Source: Clostridia bacterium (GTDB lineage Bacteria; Bacillota_A; Clostridia; UBA1381). Taken from it: a stretch of DNA of 50,690 nucleotides. Made by a program: the position numbers and the translations under genes. The notes under the pieces are model-generated. The model did no database searches. It saw nothing but the letters and a program-made list of their open reading frames with translations, and was not told where the DNA came from. Positions 25,898-35,077 of this stretch are shown one piece after another (the stretch's first letter is position 1; the number at the start of each line of letters is the position of its first letter). The stretch lies in assembly GCA_017451145.1 (NCBI GenBank), contig JAFSSG010000033.1:1-50690 (forward strand). The letters are read 5' to 3'.

Positions 25898-26821
25898 ATG
25901 AGAATTCTTTTTATGGGTACTCCGGACATTGCCGCAAAATGCCTTCAAATGCTTATTAAGAGCAATATGACGGTTGTCGGTGCAGTATCTCAGCCGGACA
26001 AACCTAAGGGCAGAGGACATAAACTGATGCCAACCGATGTAAAAATCGCGGCAATAAACGCAAATATCCCCGTTTTCCAACCTGAAAAAATCAAATCGGG
26101 TGAGCTTTTGCCGATTTTAGAAGAATTGAAGCCGGACATAATAGCGGTTGTCGCATACGGGAAAATCCTTCCTAAGTATGTGCTTGATTTTCCGAAATTC
26201 GGGTGCATAAATTTACACGCGTCATTACTTCCGAAACTGCGTGGAGCGGCACCTGTTCAGTGGGCGGTAATAAACGGTGAAAAGGAAACAGGCATCACGA
26301 CAATGCTTATGGACGAGGGACTCGATACGGGCGATATGCTCCTTTCCGAAAAGACAGAAATCGGCGAATATGAAACATCAGATGAGCTGTTTTGCCGCAT
26401 AGCCGAAATCGGAGGTAAATTGCTTGTTAAAACAATCGAAAATATCGAAAGTATTGTGCCCCAAAAACAGCCGAAGGGCGAAGAAAGCTATGCCCCGATG
26501 ATTACTAAGGAAATGGCACATATCGATTGGTCAAAGCCTACCGATGAGATTTCAAAGCTGATTTGCGGAATGAACAGTCGCCCTATGGCGTATTCTTTCT
26601 ATAAAGACGAGCAGGTTAAAATAATTTCTGCCGTAAAAGGCGGTATGTGCAAAGGGGAAATCGGCGAAATAATTGGCATGGAAAAGGGAAAAGGGTTGCA
26701 GGTTAAAACGTCTGACGGCTCCATTTATATAAGAGAACTGCAGTTTTCCGGCGGAAAACGAATGCTTTCGGAAGATTATTTGAGAGGACACAGTTTGGAT
26801 TTCGGAACGGTTTTAAAATAA
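25898..26821 (+). CDS. fmt: Methionyl-tRNA formyltransferase
   Basis: Fmt transfers a formyl group from 10-formyl-tetrahydrofolate to Met-tRNA(fMet). The 307-residue protein has a Rossmann-like catalytic domain (1 to about 185) with MGTPDIAA, INLHASLLPKLRGAAPV (catalytic Asn105, His107) and MDEGLDTGD (Asp143), plus the C-terminal OB-like domain that reads the tRNA acceptor stem. Length and motifs are typical. The gene is the functional partner of def just upstream. Confidence 0.96.
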   Translation: MRILFMGTPDIAAKCLQMLIKSNMTVVGAVSQPDKPKGRGHKLMPTDVKIAAINANIPVFQPEKIKSGELLPILEELKPDIIAVVAYGKILPKYVLDFPKFGCINLHASLLPKLRGAAPVQWAVINGEKETGITTMLMDEGLDTGDMLLSEKTEIGEYETSDELFCRIAEIGGKLLVKTIENIESIVPQKQPKGEESYAPMITKEMAHIDWSKPTDEISKLICGMNSRPMAYSFYKDEQVKIISAVKGGMCKGEIGEIIGMEKGKGLQVKTSDGSIYIRELQFSGGKRMLSEDYLRGHSLDFGTVLK

Positions 26822-26831
26822 GGAGGAAATT

Positions 26832-27518
26832 ATGTATTTTTATGATCCGACCTACTTTTTGGTTATAATCGGCTTTTTGTTGGCGTCTTTTGCTTCTTTC
26901 GGAGTACAAAGAGCCTTTAATAAGTACGCAAAAGTGCACTCACTAAGGCATTATACGGGAAAAGATGCGGCAAGGAAAATCCTTGACGAAAACGGACTTT
27001 ACGATATACGTGTAGAGAATATTTCAGGAAACCTAACCGACCATTTTGACCCGTCGGCAAAGGTCATACGTCTTTCGGACTCGACCTACAATTCCGACTC
27101 TGTTGCGGCAATCGGCGTTGCTGCACATGAGGCAGGACACGCCGTACAACACGCCGAGGGTTATGCACCTATTAAGATACGCAATTCTATGGTACCTGCC
27201 GTGAATGTCTGTTCAACTCTTGCAATGCCCCTGTTCATAATAGGACTTATTTTGCAGATTATGGACTTGGCAAATATAGGAATTATCCTATTTTCAGTAG
27301 CACTTGTATTCCAGATAGTAACGCTTCCTGTAGAATTTGATGCAAGTCACAGAGCGTTAAAAATACTGAATAACTCGGCAATGCTCGAAGAAGATGAGCT
27401 AAGAGGGGCGAGAAAGGTGCTGACGGCGGCAGCTATGACATATGTTGCGGCAGTTTTGTCATCGGCACTTCAAATTTTACGTCTTGTACTGATAAGCAAT
27501 TCAAGACGCAGGGATTAA
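26832..27518 (+). CDS. YugP-type membrane zinc metallopeptidase
   Basis: A 228-residue membrane protein with a hydrophobic N-terminal segment (about 8-24), a soluble zinc-binding part with HEAGH at residues 99-103, and two to three further hydrophobic segments (about 122-160 and 195-220). This pattern matches the YugP family of putative neutral zinc metallopeptidases. The substrate is unknown. The family commonly sits between fmt and rsmB in Clostridia, as here, although Bacillus lacks it at this position. ATG 26832 is preceded by AAGGAGG. Confidence 0.9.
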   Translation: MYFYDPTYFLVIIGFLLASFASFGVQRAFNKYAKVHSLRHYTGKDAARKILDENGLYDIRVENISGNLTDHFDPSAKVIRLSDSTYNSDSVAAIGVAAHEAGHAVQHAEGYAPIKIRNSMVPAVNVCSTLAMPLFIIGLILQIMDLANIGIILFSVALVFQIVTLPVEFDASHRALKILNNSAMLEEDELRGARKVLTAAAMTYVAAVLSSALQILRLVLISNSRRRD

Positions 27519-27521
27519 GCT

Positions 27522-28790
27522 ATGCTACCGAGAGAAAAAGCACTTTTAGCACTTTATGATGTCTTTTATGACGGCAAATACTCAAATATGGCGGTAAAGG
27601 ACGCACTAAAAGGGGAAGACACGGCAAAGGACAAAAATTTTATAGCACAGCTAATATACGGAACGGTAAGGTATAAGCTTACCATAGATTATATAATCGA
27701 AAAAAACTCCGATATAAAGCTCAAAAAAATGTCAAAATTCGTGCTTTTGATACTTGAAATGGGCGTTTACCAGATTTGTTATCTTGATAAAGTACCGCAA
27801 AGTGCAGCTGTAAATGAGAGCGTAAAACTTGCGAATAAATATGCTTTCCGCTCAAAAGGATTCATTAACGCAGTGCTTAGGAATGTTGCGAAAAATAAGG
27901 ATATTATCGATTTTCCGACAGACAGGATAAAATATCTTTCGGTAAAATACTCATTTACGGAAGATATGGTAAAAAAGCTTTCACAATTTGATTTTTGCGA
28001 GGAGCTTTTGCAAAGCTTAAATAAAGAGCCAAAAACCACAATCCGCATAAATACGCTGAAATGCAAAGAACTTGAAAATGTCGAAAATTCACCGCTTTAT
28101 GAATATGCGGGGTATGTGAAAGGTTTGAATGTTGCGGACTCTATGGACTATAACGATGGCAAATTTACGGTGCAGGATGTTGCCGCAATGATGCCGACCT
28201 TGGCACTTTCGCCAAAAGAGAACGAGGTTTGTGTTGACGTATGTGCCGCACCGGGCGGTAAAACGACGCATATGGCGGAGCTTATGAAAAACAAGGGCAT
28301 AATATATGCCTTTGATATACATCAGCATAAGGTGGAGCTTATAAACAAGAACGCAAAAAGAATGGGAATCGATATCATTAAAGCGGAGCTTTTCGACGCA
28401 ACGGAGGTTTATACGCCTCTGCTCCAAAAAGCTGATAAGGTACTTGCAGATGTCCCGTGTTCGGGAATAGGCATAATTTCAGGTAAACCCGATATAAAAT
28501 GGAACAAGGAAGACGTTTCAAAGCTTCCTGAAATTCAGCTTAAAATCCTTGAAAATGCCTCAAAATACCTTAAAATCGGCGGTGAGTTGGTTTACAGTAC
28601 TTGTACGCTGTTTAAGGAAGAAAATGAGTGCGTTGTAAATGAATTTATCAAAAATAATCAGAATTTTGAACTCCAAAAAATAGAATTACCGTCTCCTCTT
28701 ATGCAGGAGAATAGCGGATTTATAACGCTTTATCCGAACTTTTCGGGAACAGACGGCTTTTTCATAGCCAAGATAAAAAGGTGCAGATAA
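27522..28790 (+). CDS. rsmB: 16S rRNA (cytosine-967-C5)-methyltransferase RsmB
   Basis: RsmB methylates C967 of 16S rRNA using S-adenosylmethionine. The 422-residue protein has an N-terminal NusB-like RNA-binding domain (about 1-140) and a C-terminal Rossmann methyltransferase domain with the SAM loop VCAAPGGKTTHMAEL. It has both cysteines of the m5C mechanism: Cys313 in DVPCSGIG and Cys361 in STCTL, one a nucleophile and one for product release. The stop is followed directly by the rlmN ATG. Confidence 0.95.
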   Translation: MLPREKALLALYDVFYDGKYSNMAVKDALKGEDTAKDKNFIAQLIYGTVRYKLTIDYIIEKNSDIKLKKMSKFVLLILEMGVYQICYLDKVPQSAAVNESVKLANKYAFRSKGFINAVLRNVAKNKDIIDFPTDRIKYLSVKYSFTEDMVKKLSQFDFCEELLQSLNKEPKTTIRINTLKCKELENVENSPLYEYAGYVKGLNVADSMDYNDGKFTVQDVAAMMPTLALSPKENEVCVDVCAAPGGKTTHMAELMKNKGIIYAFDIHQHKVELINKNAKRMGIDIIKAELFDATEVYTPLLQKADKVLADVPCSGIGIISGKPDIKWNKEDVSKLPEIQLKILENASKYLKIGGELVYSTCTLFKEENECVVNEFIKNNQNFELQKIELPSPLMQENSGFITLYPNFSGTDGFFIAKIKRCR

Positions 28791-29816
28791 ATGATAGATT
28801 TAAAAGACCTTGAATATTCAGAACTTTGTGATTTTGTTGAAAATTTGGGCGAAAAAAAGTTTCACGCAAAGCAGATTTTTTCATGGCTTTCAAAGGGAAT
28901 TGAAGACTTTGATGAAATGACGGACATTTCCAAGGAATTGCGTGAAAAATTGAAAGCAAAATCACATATTTCAAAGCTCGAAATAAGAAAAAAACTCGTG
29001 TCGGAAATCGACAAAACCACAAAATATCTTTTCGGCTTGGAAGACGGAAACTGTATTGAAAGCGTTGTGATGTATTACAATCACGGCATCACAATATGTG
29101 TTTCATCGGAGGTCGGCTGTCTTATGGGGTGCAGGTTTTGTGCCTCAACCATAGGCGGAAAGGTGCGGAACTTAACGTGCGGTGAGATTTTAAACCAGAT
29201 AATTTTTGCCGAAAAAGACTTGGGCGAAAGAATTGGAAATATTGTAATAATGGGCATAGGAGAGCCGTTAGACAATTTTGAAAATGTAGTAAAATTTTTG
29301 CACAATGTAAATAATCCAAACGGACTTAATATCGGCTATCGTCATATTTCCCTTTCGACATGCGGAATTGTGCCGAAAATTTACGAACTTGCAAAACAAA
29401 ATCTTCCGATAACGCTTTCGGTATCGCTTCACGCACCGAATAACAAAATCCGTGACAGCATTATGCCGATAAACAGTAAATATAAAATTGAGGAGCTTAT
29501 AACAGCCTGTAAGGACTATATTAAAGCGACAAATCGGCGTGTAAGCTTTGAATATGCTTTGATAAGCGGAGTAAATGACAGCTTGGAAAATGCAGATGAA
29601 CTGTCAAAATTGCTGTCGAAAATGCTTATCCATGTAAATCTTATTCCCGTCAACAATATTGAAGAGAGAGATTATAAAAGCGGGAATAAACAGCAGATAC
29701 GTGCATTTTGCGAGAGGCTCAACAAAAACGGTATCAACGCAACCGTAAGGCGTGAGCTCGGACGCGATATAAACGCATCATGCGGACAACTCAGGAGAAA
29801 AAATGAAAAGGGGTGA
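28791..29816 (+). CDS. rlmN: RlmN, dual-specificity 23S rRNA/tRNA adenine-C2 methyltransferase
   Basis: RlmN is a radical SAM enzyme that methylates A2503 of 23S rRNA and A37 of some tRNAs. The 341-residue protein has the radical SAM cluster cysteines Cys110, Cys114 and Cys117 (CLMGCRFC), the GIGEPLDN stretch and the C-terminal Cys331 (ASCGQL) that becomes methylated during catalysis. It could be confused with Cfr, but genome position and the overall pattern favour RlmN. It begins immediately after the rsmB stop, and its end lies five bases before the stp start codon. Confidence 0.95.
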   Translation: MIDLKDLEYSELCDFVENLGEKKFHAKQIFSWLSKGIEDFDEMTDISKELREKLKAKSHISKLEIRKKLVSEIDKTTKYLFGLEDGNCIESVVMYYNHGITICVSSEVGCLMGCRFCASTIGGKVRNLTCGEILNQIIFAEKDLGERIGNIVIMGIGEPLDNFENVVKFLHNVNNPNGLNIGYRHISLSTCGIVPKIYELAKQNLPITLSVSLHAPNNKIRDSIMPINSKYKIEELITACKDYIKATNRRVSFEYALISGVNDSLENADELSKLLSKMLIHVNLIPVNNIEERDYKSGNKQQIRAFCERLNKNGINATVRRELGRDINASCGQLRRKNEKG

Positions 29817-29820
29817 TAAT

Positions 29821-30546
29821 ATGAGAATTGGTGAATGTACCGATATAGGACGTATGCGTGACACCAATGAGGACAGCTACTTTTCCTATCTTAACGAAAA
29901 CCTTGTAGGCGGTATGGTTGCTGACGGAATGGGCGGTCATAATGCAGGGGAATTAGCAAGTAAAATGACCACAATGATTGTAAAGGACTCAATCATACAA
30001 AAATTCAATCCCGATTTAAACTACATAGACTGCGGCGAGATGATAAGACGTGCTTTTGTTAACGCCAATGAGGAGATTTTCGAGTACGCAAAACATCATA
30101 AAGAGGCAGAGGGTATGGGTACTACTGCATCGCTTGGATTTATCTATAAAAATAAGCTCATAACGGTGCACGTGGGCGATAGCCGTGTATATACGGTAAC
30201 GCCATATGAAATCAAGCAGATTACCACCGACCACTCATATGTGCAGGAGCTTTTAAGGCGTGGAACTATAACGGAAGAAGATGCCAAAACGCATCCGCAA
30301 AAGAATATTATTACCCGTGCAATAGGTACTGAACCTACCATAAAGGTAGATGTCGGAATCAGGGACTATAACGGTGAAACTGTTTTCATTTGTTCTGACG
30401 GGCTATCAAATTTGGTTAGTGATGAGCAAATTTTTGAGGTTATAAATAAAAATGATGATTTGCAGATGGCAATGGTGAAACTTGTCGAAATGGCTAATAA
30501 AAAGGGCGGAAACGACAATATAACCTGTTTGGCATTCGATGTGTGA
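29821..30546 (+). CDS. stp: PP2C-type serine/threonine phosphatase, partner of PrkC
   Basis: This PPM-family phosphatase reverses PASTA-kinase phosphorylation. I use ATG 29821 (241 residues), with AAGGGGTGA upstream, rather than an in-frame ATG at 29803. Metal-binding motifs of the family are present: RDTNEDSY near residues 14-21, VADGMGGH around 40, GDSRVY around 120, and the C-terminal DNITCLAF. The pair stp-prkC is standard in Firmicutes, and the two genes are 13 bases apart with AAAGGAGC between. Membrane segments are absent, so it acts in the cytosol. Confidence 0.95.
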   Translation: MRIGECTDIGRMRDTNEDSYFSYLNENLVGGMVADGMGGHNAGELASKMTTMIVKDSIIQKFNPDLNYIDCGEMIRRAFVNANEEIFEYAKHHKEAEGMGTTASLGFIYKNKLITVHVGDSRVYTVTPYEIKQITTDHSYVQELLRRGTITEEDAKTHPQKNIITRAIGTEPTIKVDVGIRDYNGETVFICSDGLSNLVSDEQIFEVINKNDDLQMAMVKLVEMANKKGGNDNITCLAFDV

Positions 30547-30559
30547 AAGGAGCATAAAA

Positions 30560-32431
30560 ATGAATTCCGATTATTTGGTAGGTACGGTTTTGGAAAACCG
30601 TTATGAGATATTAGAAATGATAGGTTCAGGCGGTATGGCAACGGTGTATAAAGCAAAATGCAATGTGTTAAACCGCTTTGTTGCCATAAAAGTTTTAAAG
30701 GACTCTCTAAAATACGACAGTGAAGTTGTAAAACGCTTTAATGCGGAGTCGAGGGCGGCGGCGTGTCTTTCGCACCCGAATATCGTTCAGGTCTATGATG
30801 TAAGTGAACAAGGCGGACTCGATTATATCGTAATGGAATATGTAGATGGAATAACTCTTAAGGATTATATTGCAAAAAAAGGTGCTCTTCCTTGGGAAGA
30901 AGCCTGTAATTTTGCGGTACAAATAGGTAATGCTTTGGAGTGTGCACATAAAAACCATATAATCCACCGCGATATAAAACCGCATAACGTACTTTTGACA
31001 AGAGACGGAATGTTAAAGGTTGCCGATTTTGGAATAGCACAGGCGACTACAACTGACACGCTTGTTGCGGGAAGCTCGAATCTGGGCTCTGTTCATTATA
31101 TTTCACCGGAGCAGGGACGTGGCGGATTTACCAATGAACGCAGCGACATATACTCGCTCGGTGTAGTGCTTTACGAGATGCTGACAGGCACACTCCCGTT
31201 TGATGGCGGAAACGCTGTGTCTATTGCAATTATGAAGCTTGAAAAAGACCCGATCGACTGCAAAATTGTCAATCCCGAAATTCCCGATAATGTCGCAAAA
31301 ATCACAATGAAAGCTATTTCCAAAGAACAACATGCGAGGTATCAGACAGCTAACGAAATGGTCAGCGATTTGGAAAATGCACTAAAAACAACAAGGCGTG
31401 ACTTTCATACAAAAAAGGAATCGGACAGATTTGATACCAAACGTATAGAAAGTGAGGAAGAATATATGCCGAGAAGACACAATAAAAAAGGTAAAAATCT
31501 TAAAAATATTTTGCTTGTGGCATTTTTGGCAATTGTGTCGCTGGAGCTTATAGGCTACGCTACATATTATTATTTCAGTGGCGGACGTCAGGAATATCCA
31601 ATTCCGGACCTTACGGGCATGACCGTTGAAGAGGCAGAAGCGGCACTTTCTGAGGCGAACCTGATGCTTGATGAGGATATCGAGTTTGAGCCGTCAGAAG
31701 AAGTAGAAGAAGGCAAAATAATAATGCAAAAGCCTGGTGCAAATCAGTATGTGAAAAAGAACAGAAAAATAAAAATTACCGTAAGCTCAGGGCTTGAAGA
31801 GGGCGAGATTGCAATTCCGCTTGTAGAGGGACTTTCCTTTGAAGACGCGGTAGAACGTCTTGCTAAATACAACTTAAAAGCAAGTAGGCTTGACAGAGAA
31901 GACGATTCAGTGCCCGAAGGCTATGTAATAAGCCAGTCGCCGACATCAGGGACAAAGGTTGCGGAAAATTACAGCGTAGCACTTTATGTTTCTCTTGGCA
32001 AGGCTAAAGAGGAACAGACAATCGTGCCAAAGCTGACGGGTTACACCAAAGCACAGGCGGAGCAGATTATTGCGGACAGCGGACTTAGCGTGGGAGCGGT
32101 AACGGAAGAGGCAAATTCGGCAACGCAAGGAACGGTTATTGCCCAAAATCCGTCGGCAAAAGCAGAAGTGGCAAAGGGCAGTAAAGTGGATATAACCGTA
32201 AGCAAAGGCCAGGAAACACCCATGAAGCGAAAAACGCTCACAATCACCATTCCAGACAGTTCACCTGACACGGTGCAGATAAAGGTTGTAGCAAACGGCA
32301 AGGTAATCCATGACAAAAAACACGCAAAATCTGAGGGAACTGTCGATATTGAAGTACAGGCGTCAAAAGACGCAAGTGTTCAGGCATACATTGACGGAAA
32401 CCTCGTAGTTGATAAGACAATTACTTTCTAA
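30560..32431 (+). CDS. prkC: PrkC, PASTA-domain Ser/Thr protein kinase
   Basis: PrkC senses muropeptides or lipid II at the cell surface and phosphorylates cytosolic targets. The start is ATG 30560 (623 residues), after AAAGGAGC. The kinase domain (about 15-275) has the Gly loop GSGGMATVYK (22-31), Lys44, HRDIKPHN with catalytic Asp138, and DFG. A basic juxtamembrane stretch leads to one membrane segment (about 317-339), followed by three extracellular PASTA repeats (about 343-410, 412-480, 481-548). A final module of about 70 residues follows, rich in Thr, Val and Ile, probably a beta domain, which I cannot name. Activity should be countered by stp just upstream. Confidence 0.95.
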   Translation: MNSDYLVGTVLENRYEILEMIGSGGMATVYKAKCNVLNRFVAIKVLKDSLKYDSEVVKRFNAESRAAACLSHPNIVQVYDVSEQGGLDYIVMEYVDGITLKDYIAKKGALPWEEACNFAVQIGNALECAHKNHIIHRDIKPHNVLLTRDGMLKVADFGIAQATTTDTLVAGSSNLGSVHYISPEQGRGGFTNERSDIYSLGVVLYEMLTGTLPFDGGNAVSIAIMKLEKDPIDCKIVNPEIPDNVAKITMKAISKEQHARYQTANEMVSDLENALKTTRRDFHTKKESDRFDTKRIESEEEYMPRRHNKKGKNLKNILLVAFLAIVSLELIGYATYYYFSGGRQEYPIPDLTGMTVEEAEAALSEANLMLDEDIEFEPSEEVEEGKIIMQKPGANQYVKKNRKIKITVSSGLEEGEIAIPLVEGLSFEDAVERLAKYNLKASRLDREDDSVPEGYVISQSPTSGTKVAENYSVALYVSLGKAKEEQTIVPKLTGYTKAQAEQIIADSGLSVGAVTEEANSATQGTVIAQNPSAKAEVAKGSKVDITVSKGQETPMKRKTLTITIPDSSPDTVQIKVVANGKVIHDKKHAKSEGTVDIEVQASKDASVQAYIDGNLVVDKTITF

Positions 32432-32436
32432 ACTGT

Positions 32437-33303
32437 ATGATAGGTAAAATTATTAAAGGAATCGGGGGCTTTTACTATGTAAAAACCTCCGACGGCACTA
32501 TTATAGAATGTCGTGCAAGGGGGATTTTCCGAAACCAAAAGGAAAAGCCGTATATCGGCGACGATGTTGAAATATCGGTAAACGGTGAAAGCGGAAGCGT
32601 CGAAAGGATTTTAAAAAGGCGTAACCTCTTAATCCGTCCGCCTGTTGCGAACATAGACGCGGTAGTAATCGTAATTGCCGCAAAGGACCCCGAGCCTAAT
32701 ACGATGCTCACGGACAAGCTTATTCTGACGGCGGAAATCGCGGGTATAGAGCCGATTATTTGTATAAATAAGTCTGATTTAAAGCAGGATGCCAAGCTTT
32801 TGGAAACATATCAAAAAGCAGGATATAAGGCGATAGCGGTAAGTGCAAAAAATGAAGAAGATATAAAAAAACTCTATCCGCTTATAGAGAATAAAACGTC
32901 CGCATTTGCAGGACTTTCAGGTGTTGGCAAATCCACGATTTTGGGGATTTTAACAGGCACTTATCAGGAAACGGGCGAGATTTCGCAAAAAATAAAACGT
33001 GGACGGCATACAACCCGATGCGTTGAGCTTTTGGAACTGCAAAATGGCGGTTATGTTTTGGACACACCAGGGTTCAGCTCTTTTGAGATAGGCGGAGTGA
33101 GGGCGGAGGAATTGCAAAACTATTTCCCTGAAATGCGAAATTTTGCGGGAAAATGCCGTTTTAAAGGTTGCTCACATACAAAAGAACCCGAATGTGCGGT
33201 AAAGGACGCAGTAAAAAACGGGGAAATTGCCGAAAGCAGATATAATAGCTATTTGGACATTTATGAAATACTAAAAAAAGTAAAGGATTGGGAAAATAAA
33301 TGA
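32437..33303 (+). CDS. rsgA: RsgA, small ribosomal subunit biogenesis GTPase
   Basis: RsgA checks maturation of the 30S decoding centre and hydrolyses GTP to leave. The 288-residue protein has an N-terminal OB fold (1 to about 70). It then shows the circularly permuted G motifs in the order NKSDL (111-115), SGVGKS (about 164-169) and DTPG (209-212), and a C-terminal zinc finger with Cys and His ligands in CRFKGCSHTKEPEC. The permuted order is diagnostic. In Firmicutes it usually lies next to prkC and rpe, as here. It overlaps rpe by four bases. Confidence 0.96.
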   Translation: MIGKIIKGIGGFYYVKTSDGTIIECRARGIFRNQKEKPYIGDDVEISVNGESGSVERILKRRNLLIRPPVANIDAVVIVIAAKDPEPNTMLTDKLILTAEIAGIEPIICINKSDLKQDAKLLETYQKAGYKAIAVSAKNEEDIKKLYPLIENKTSAFAGLSGVGKSTILGILTGTYQETGEISQKIKRGRHTTRCVELLELQNGGYVLDTPGFSSFEIGGVRAEELQNYFPEMRNFAGKCRFKGCSHTKEPECAVKDAVKNGEIAESRYNSYLDIYEILKKVKDWENK

Positions 33304-33938
33304 TTTTATCACCATCAATGTTGTCCGCAGATTTTGCGGTCCTAAAAGAGCAGATAAAAGAAGCGGAGGATGCAGGTGCAAAATGGCTTCATATAGACGT
33401 TATGGACGGGATTTTTGTACCAAATCTGAGCTTTGGTGCTTGTGTTTATAAATGTATAAGAAAACACTCAAACCTGTTTTTTGATGTGCATCTTATGATA
33501 ACCGAGCCGGAGCGGTATATAAAGGATTTTGCCGATGCGGGAGCGGATTTAATAACATTTCACGTTGAGGCTACTGAAAAACCGCAGGAATGCATTGATT
33601 TAATTCATTCTTTCGGGAAAAAAGCAGGTATTGCCATAAATCCCGAAACGCCGATAGACGCAGTTTTAGACTACCGCGACAAAGTGGATATGATTTTGGT
33701 TATGAGCGTTCATCCGGGCTATGGCGGACAAAAATATATAGATGAAGTAAACGAAAAAATCAGTGCCCTGCGTAAAATTTGCGGAGAAAATTATCTTATT
33801 GAGGTTGACGGCGGAATAAAAGCAAGTAATATCAAATCGGTTTTGGAATGCGGTGCAAACGTTATAGTTGCAGGTTCTGCCGTTTTTAACGATAATATAA
33901 CCGCATCTGTAAAAGAACTGTTAAAATCGGCAGAGTAA
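33300..33938 (+). CDS. rpe: Ribulose-phosphate 3-epimerase
   Basis: Rpe interconverts ribulose-5-phosphate and xylulose-5-phosphate in the pentose phosphate pathway. It is a 212-residue TIM barrel. Visible family blocks are LSADFAVLKEQI, HIDVMDGIFVPNLSFG (metal and catalytic Asp), FDVHLMI, MSVHPGYGGQK and EVDGGIKASNI. The ATGA overlap with rsgA indicates translational coupling. The pathway also supplies erythrose-4-phosphate, the substrate of the DAHP synthase at 4345, though no direct link is implied by position. Confidence 0.96.
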   Translation: MILSPSMLSADFAVLKEQIKEAEDAGAKWLHIDVMDGIFVPNLSFGACVYKCIRKHSNLFFDVHLMITEPERYIKDFADAGADLITFHVEATEKPQECIDLIHSFGKKAGIAINPETPIDAVLDYRDKVDMILVMSVHPGYGGQKYIDEVNEKISALRKICGENYLIEVDGGIKASNIKSVLECGANVIVAGSAVFNDNITASVKELLKSAE

Positions 33939-33956
33939 ACTGCCTTGGGGGAAACT

Positions 33957-35072
33957 ATGATTTATCTTGATAACGCATCGACAACAAAACCGTCAGAAAA
34001 GGCAATAGAAGCGGCGATATCTGCATTTGGCGATTTTGGCAATCCGTCAAGTCTGCATAGATTGGGTATGTCAGCGGAAAAAATAATAAAAGAGGCAAGG
34101 CTGACAGTTTCAGAAAAGCTGACAGTAGATGAAAAAAATATTTATTTCACATCAGGCGGAACAGAATCAAATAATACCGCAATTTTAGGCTATGCTTTAA
34201 AAAATAAAAAAAGAGGAACGCACCTAATCACCACAAAAATTGAGCATCCGTCTGTTTTAGAGCCTTTTAAATATCTTGAAAAACAAGGCTTTTCGGTGAC
34301 ATATTTGGGCGTTTCAAAAGACGGAACAATTTCCCTTGACGAATTTGAAACCGCCTTAAAAGAGGACACCATATTGGTCAGCGTAATGGCGGTCAACAAT
34401 GAAACGGGCGTAGTACAGCCGATAGATAAATTAAAAGCTATAATGCAAAAAAAGTCGCCTAATGCGGTGCTTCACAGCGACTGCGTTCAGGCATTTTGTA
34501 AAATCCCGCTTTTTCCTAAAAAATGGGGTGTAGATATGCTTTCGGTGAGCGGACATAAAATTCACGCACTAAAAGGTACGGGAGCACTTTATGTTGCCGA
34601 AAATGTTAATTTAGAGCCGATAATTTTCGGAGGAGGACAGGAAAAGGGCATACGCTCAGGCACAGAAAATACAGTAGGAATTTCAGCATTTTCCGCCGCC
34701 ATAAAAGATATTAAAACGATTGCTACCGATAAACGTAGCGAACTTATAAGCAAAATAACCGCAAAAATCCCTGATGTAACGGTAAACGGAACGGCCGAAA
34801 ACAGCGGATATATCTTAAATGTTTCCTTTGCGGGAATAAAAGCCGAGATTCTTTTGCATAGCTTGGAGACTAAGGGGATTTATGTTTCGACAGGCTCTGC
34901 GTGTTCATCCAATAAACCCCAGCCAAGCCATGTTTTAACGGCTATGGGAGTTAGTAAAGAAAATATTGACGGTGCAATACGTATAAGCTTTTGCGAAGAA
35001 GATTTTGACTCTGATTATTTTGTTTCAGTCTTAGCGGAGGAAGTCGAAAAAGTTAGAAAGTATGTGAGGTAA
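33957..35072 (+). CDS. Cysteine desulfurase (NifS/IscS type), probable sulfur donor for ThiI
   Basis: A PLP enzyme that takes sulfur from cysteine as a persulfide. I use ATG 33957 (371 residues), which has GGGGGAA upstream; the frame can be extended to a TTG at 33945 without support. The PLP lysine is Lys201 (SGHKIHAL), and the mobile catalytic cysteine is Cys316 in STGSACSSNK. ASTTKP near the N-terminus and HSDCVQAF are family blocks. The gene directly precedes thiI, six bases apart, as nifZ does in Bacillus subtilis, where the desulfurase serves 4-thiouridine synthesis. No IscU or SufU scaffold gene is nearby, which supports a tRNA role over iron-sulfur assembly. Confidence 0.93.
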   Translation: MIYLDNASTTKPSEKAIEAAISAFGDFGNPSSLHRLGMSAEKIIKEARLTVSEKLTVDEKNIYFTSGGTESNNTAILGYALKNKKRGTHLITTKIEHPSVLEPFKYLEKQGFSVTYLGVSKDGTISLDEFETALKEDTILVSVMAVNNETGVVQPIDKLKAIMQKKSPNAVLHSDCVQAFCKIPLFPKKWGVDMLSVSGHKIHALKGTGALYVAENVNLEPIIFGGGQEKGIRSGTENTVGISAFSAAIKDIKTIATDKRSELISKITAKIPDVTVNGTAENSGYILNVSFAGIKAEILLHSLETKGIYVSTGSACSSNKPQPSHVLTAMGVSKENIDGAIRISFCEEDFDSDYFVSVLAEEVEKVRKYVR

Positions 35073-35077
35073 CGTTA

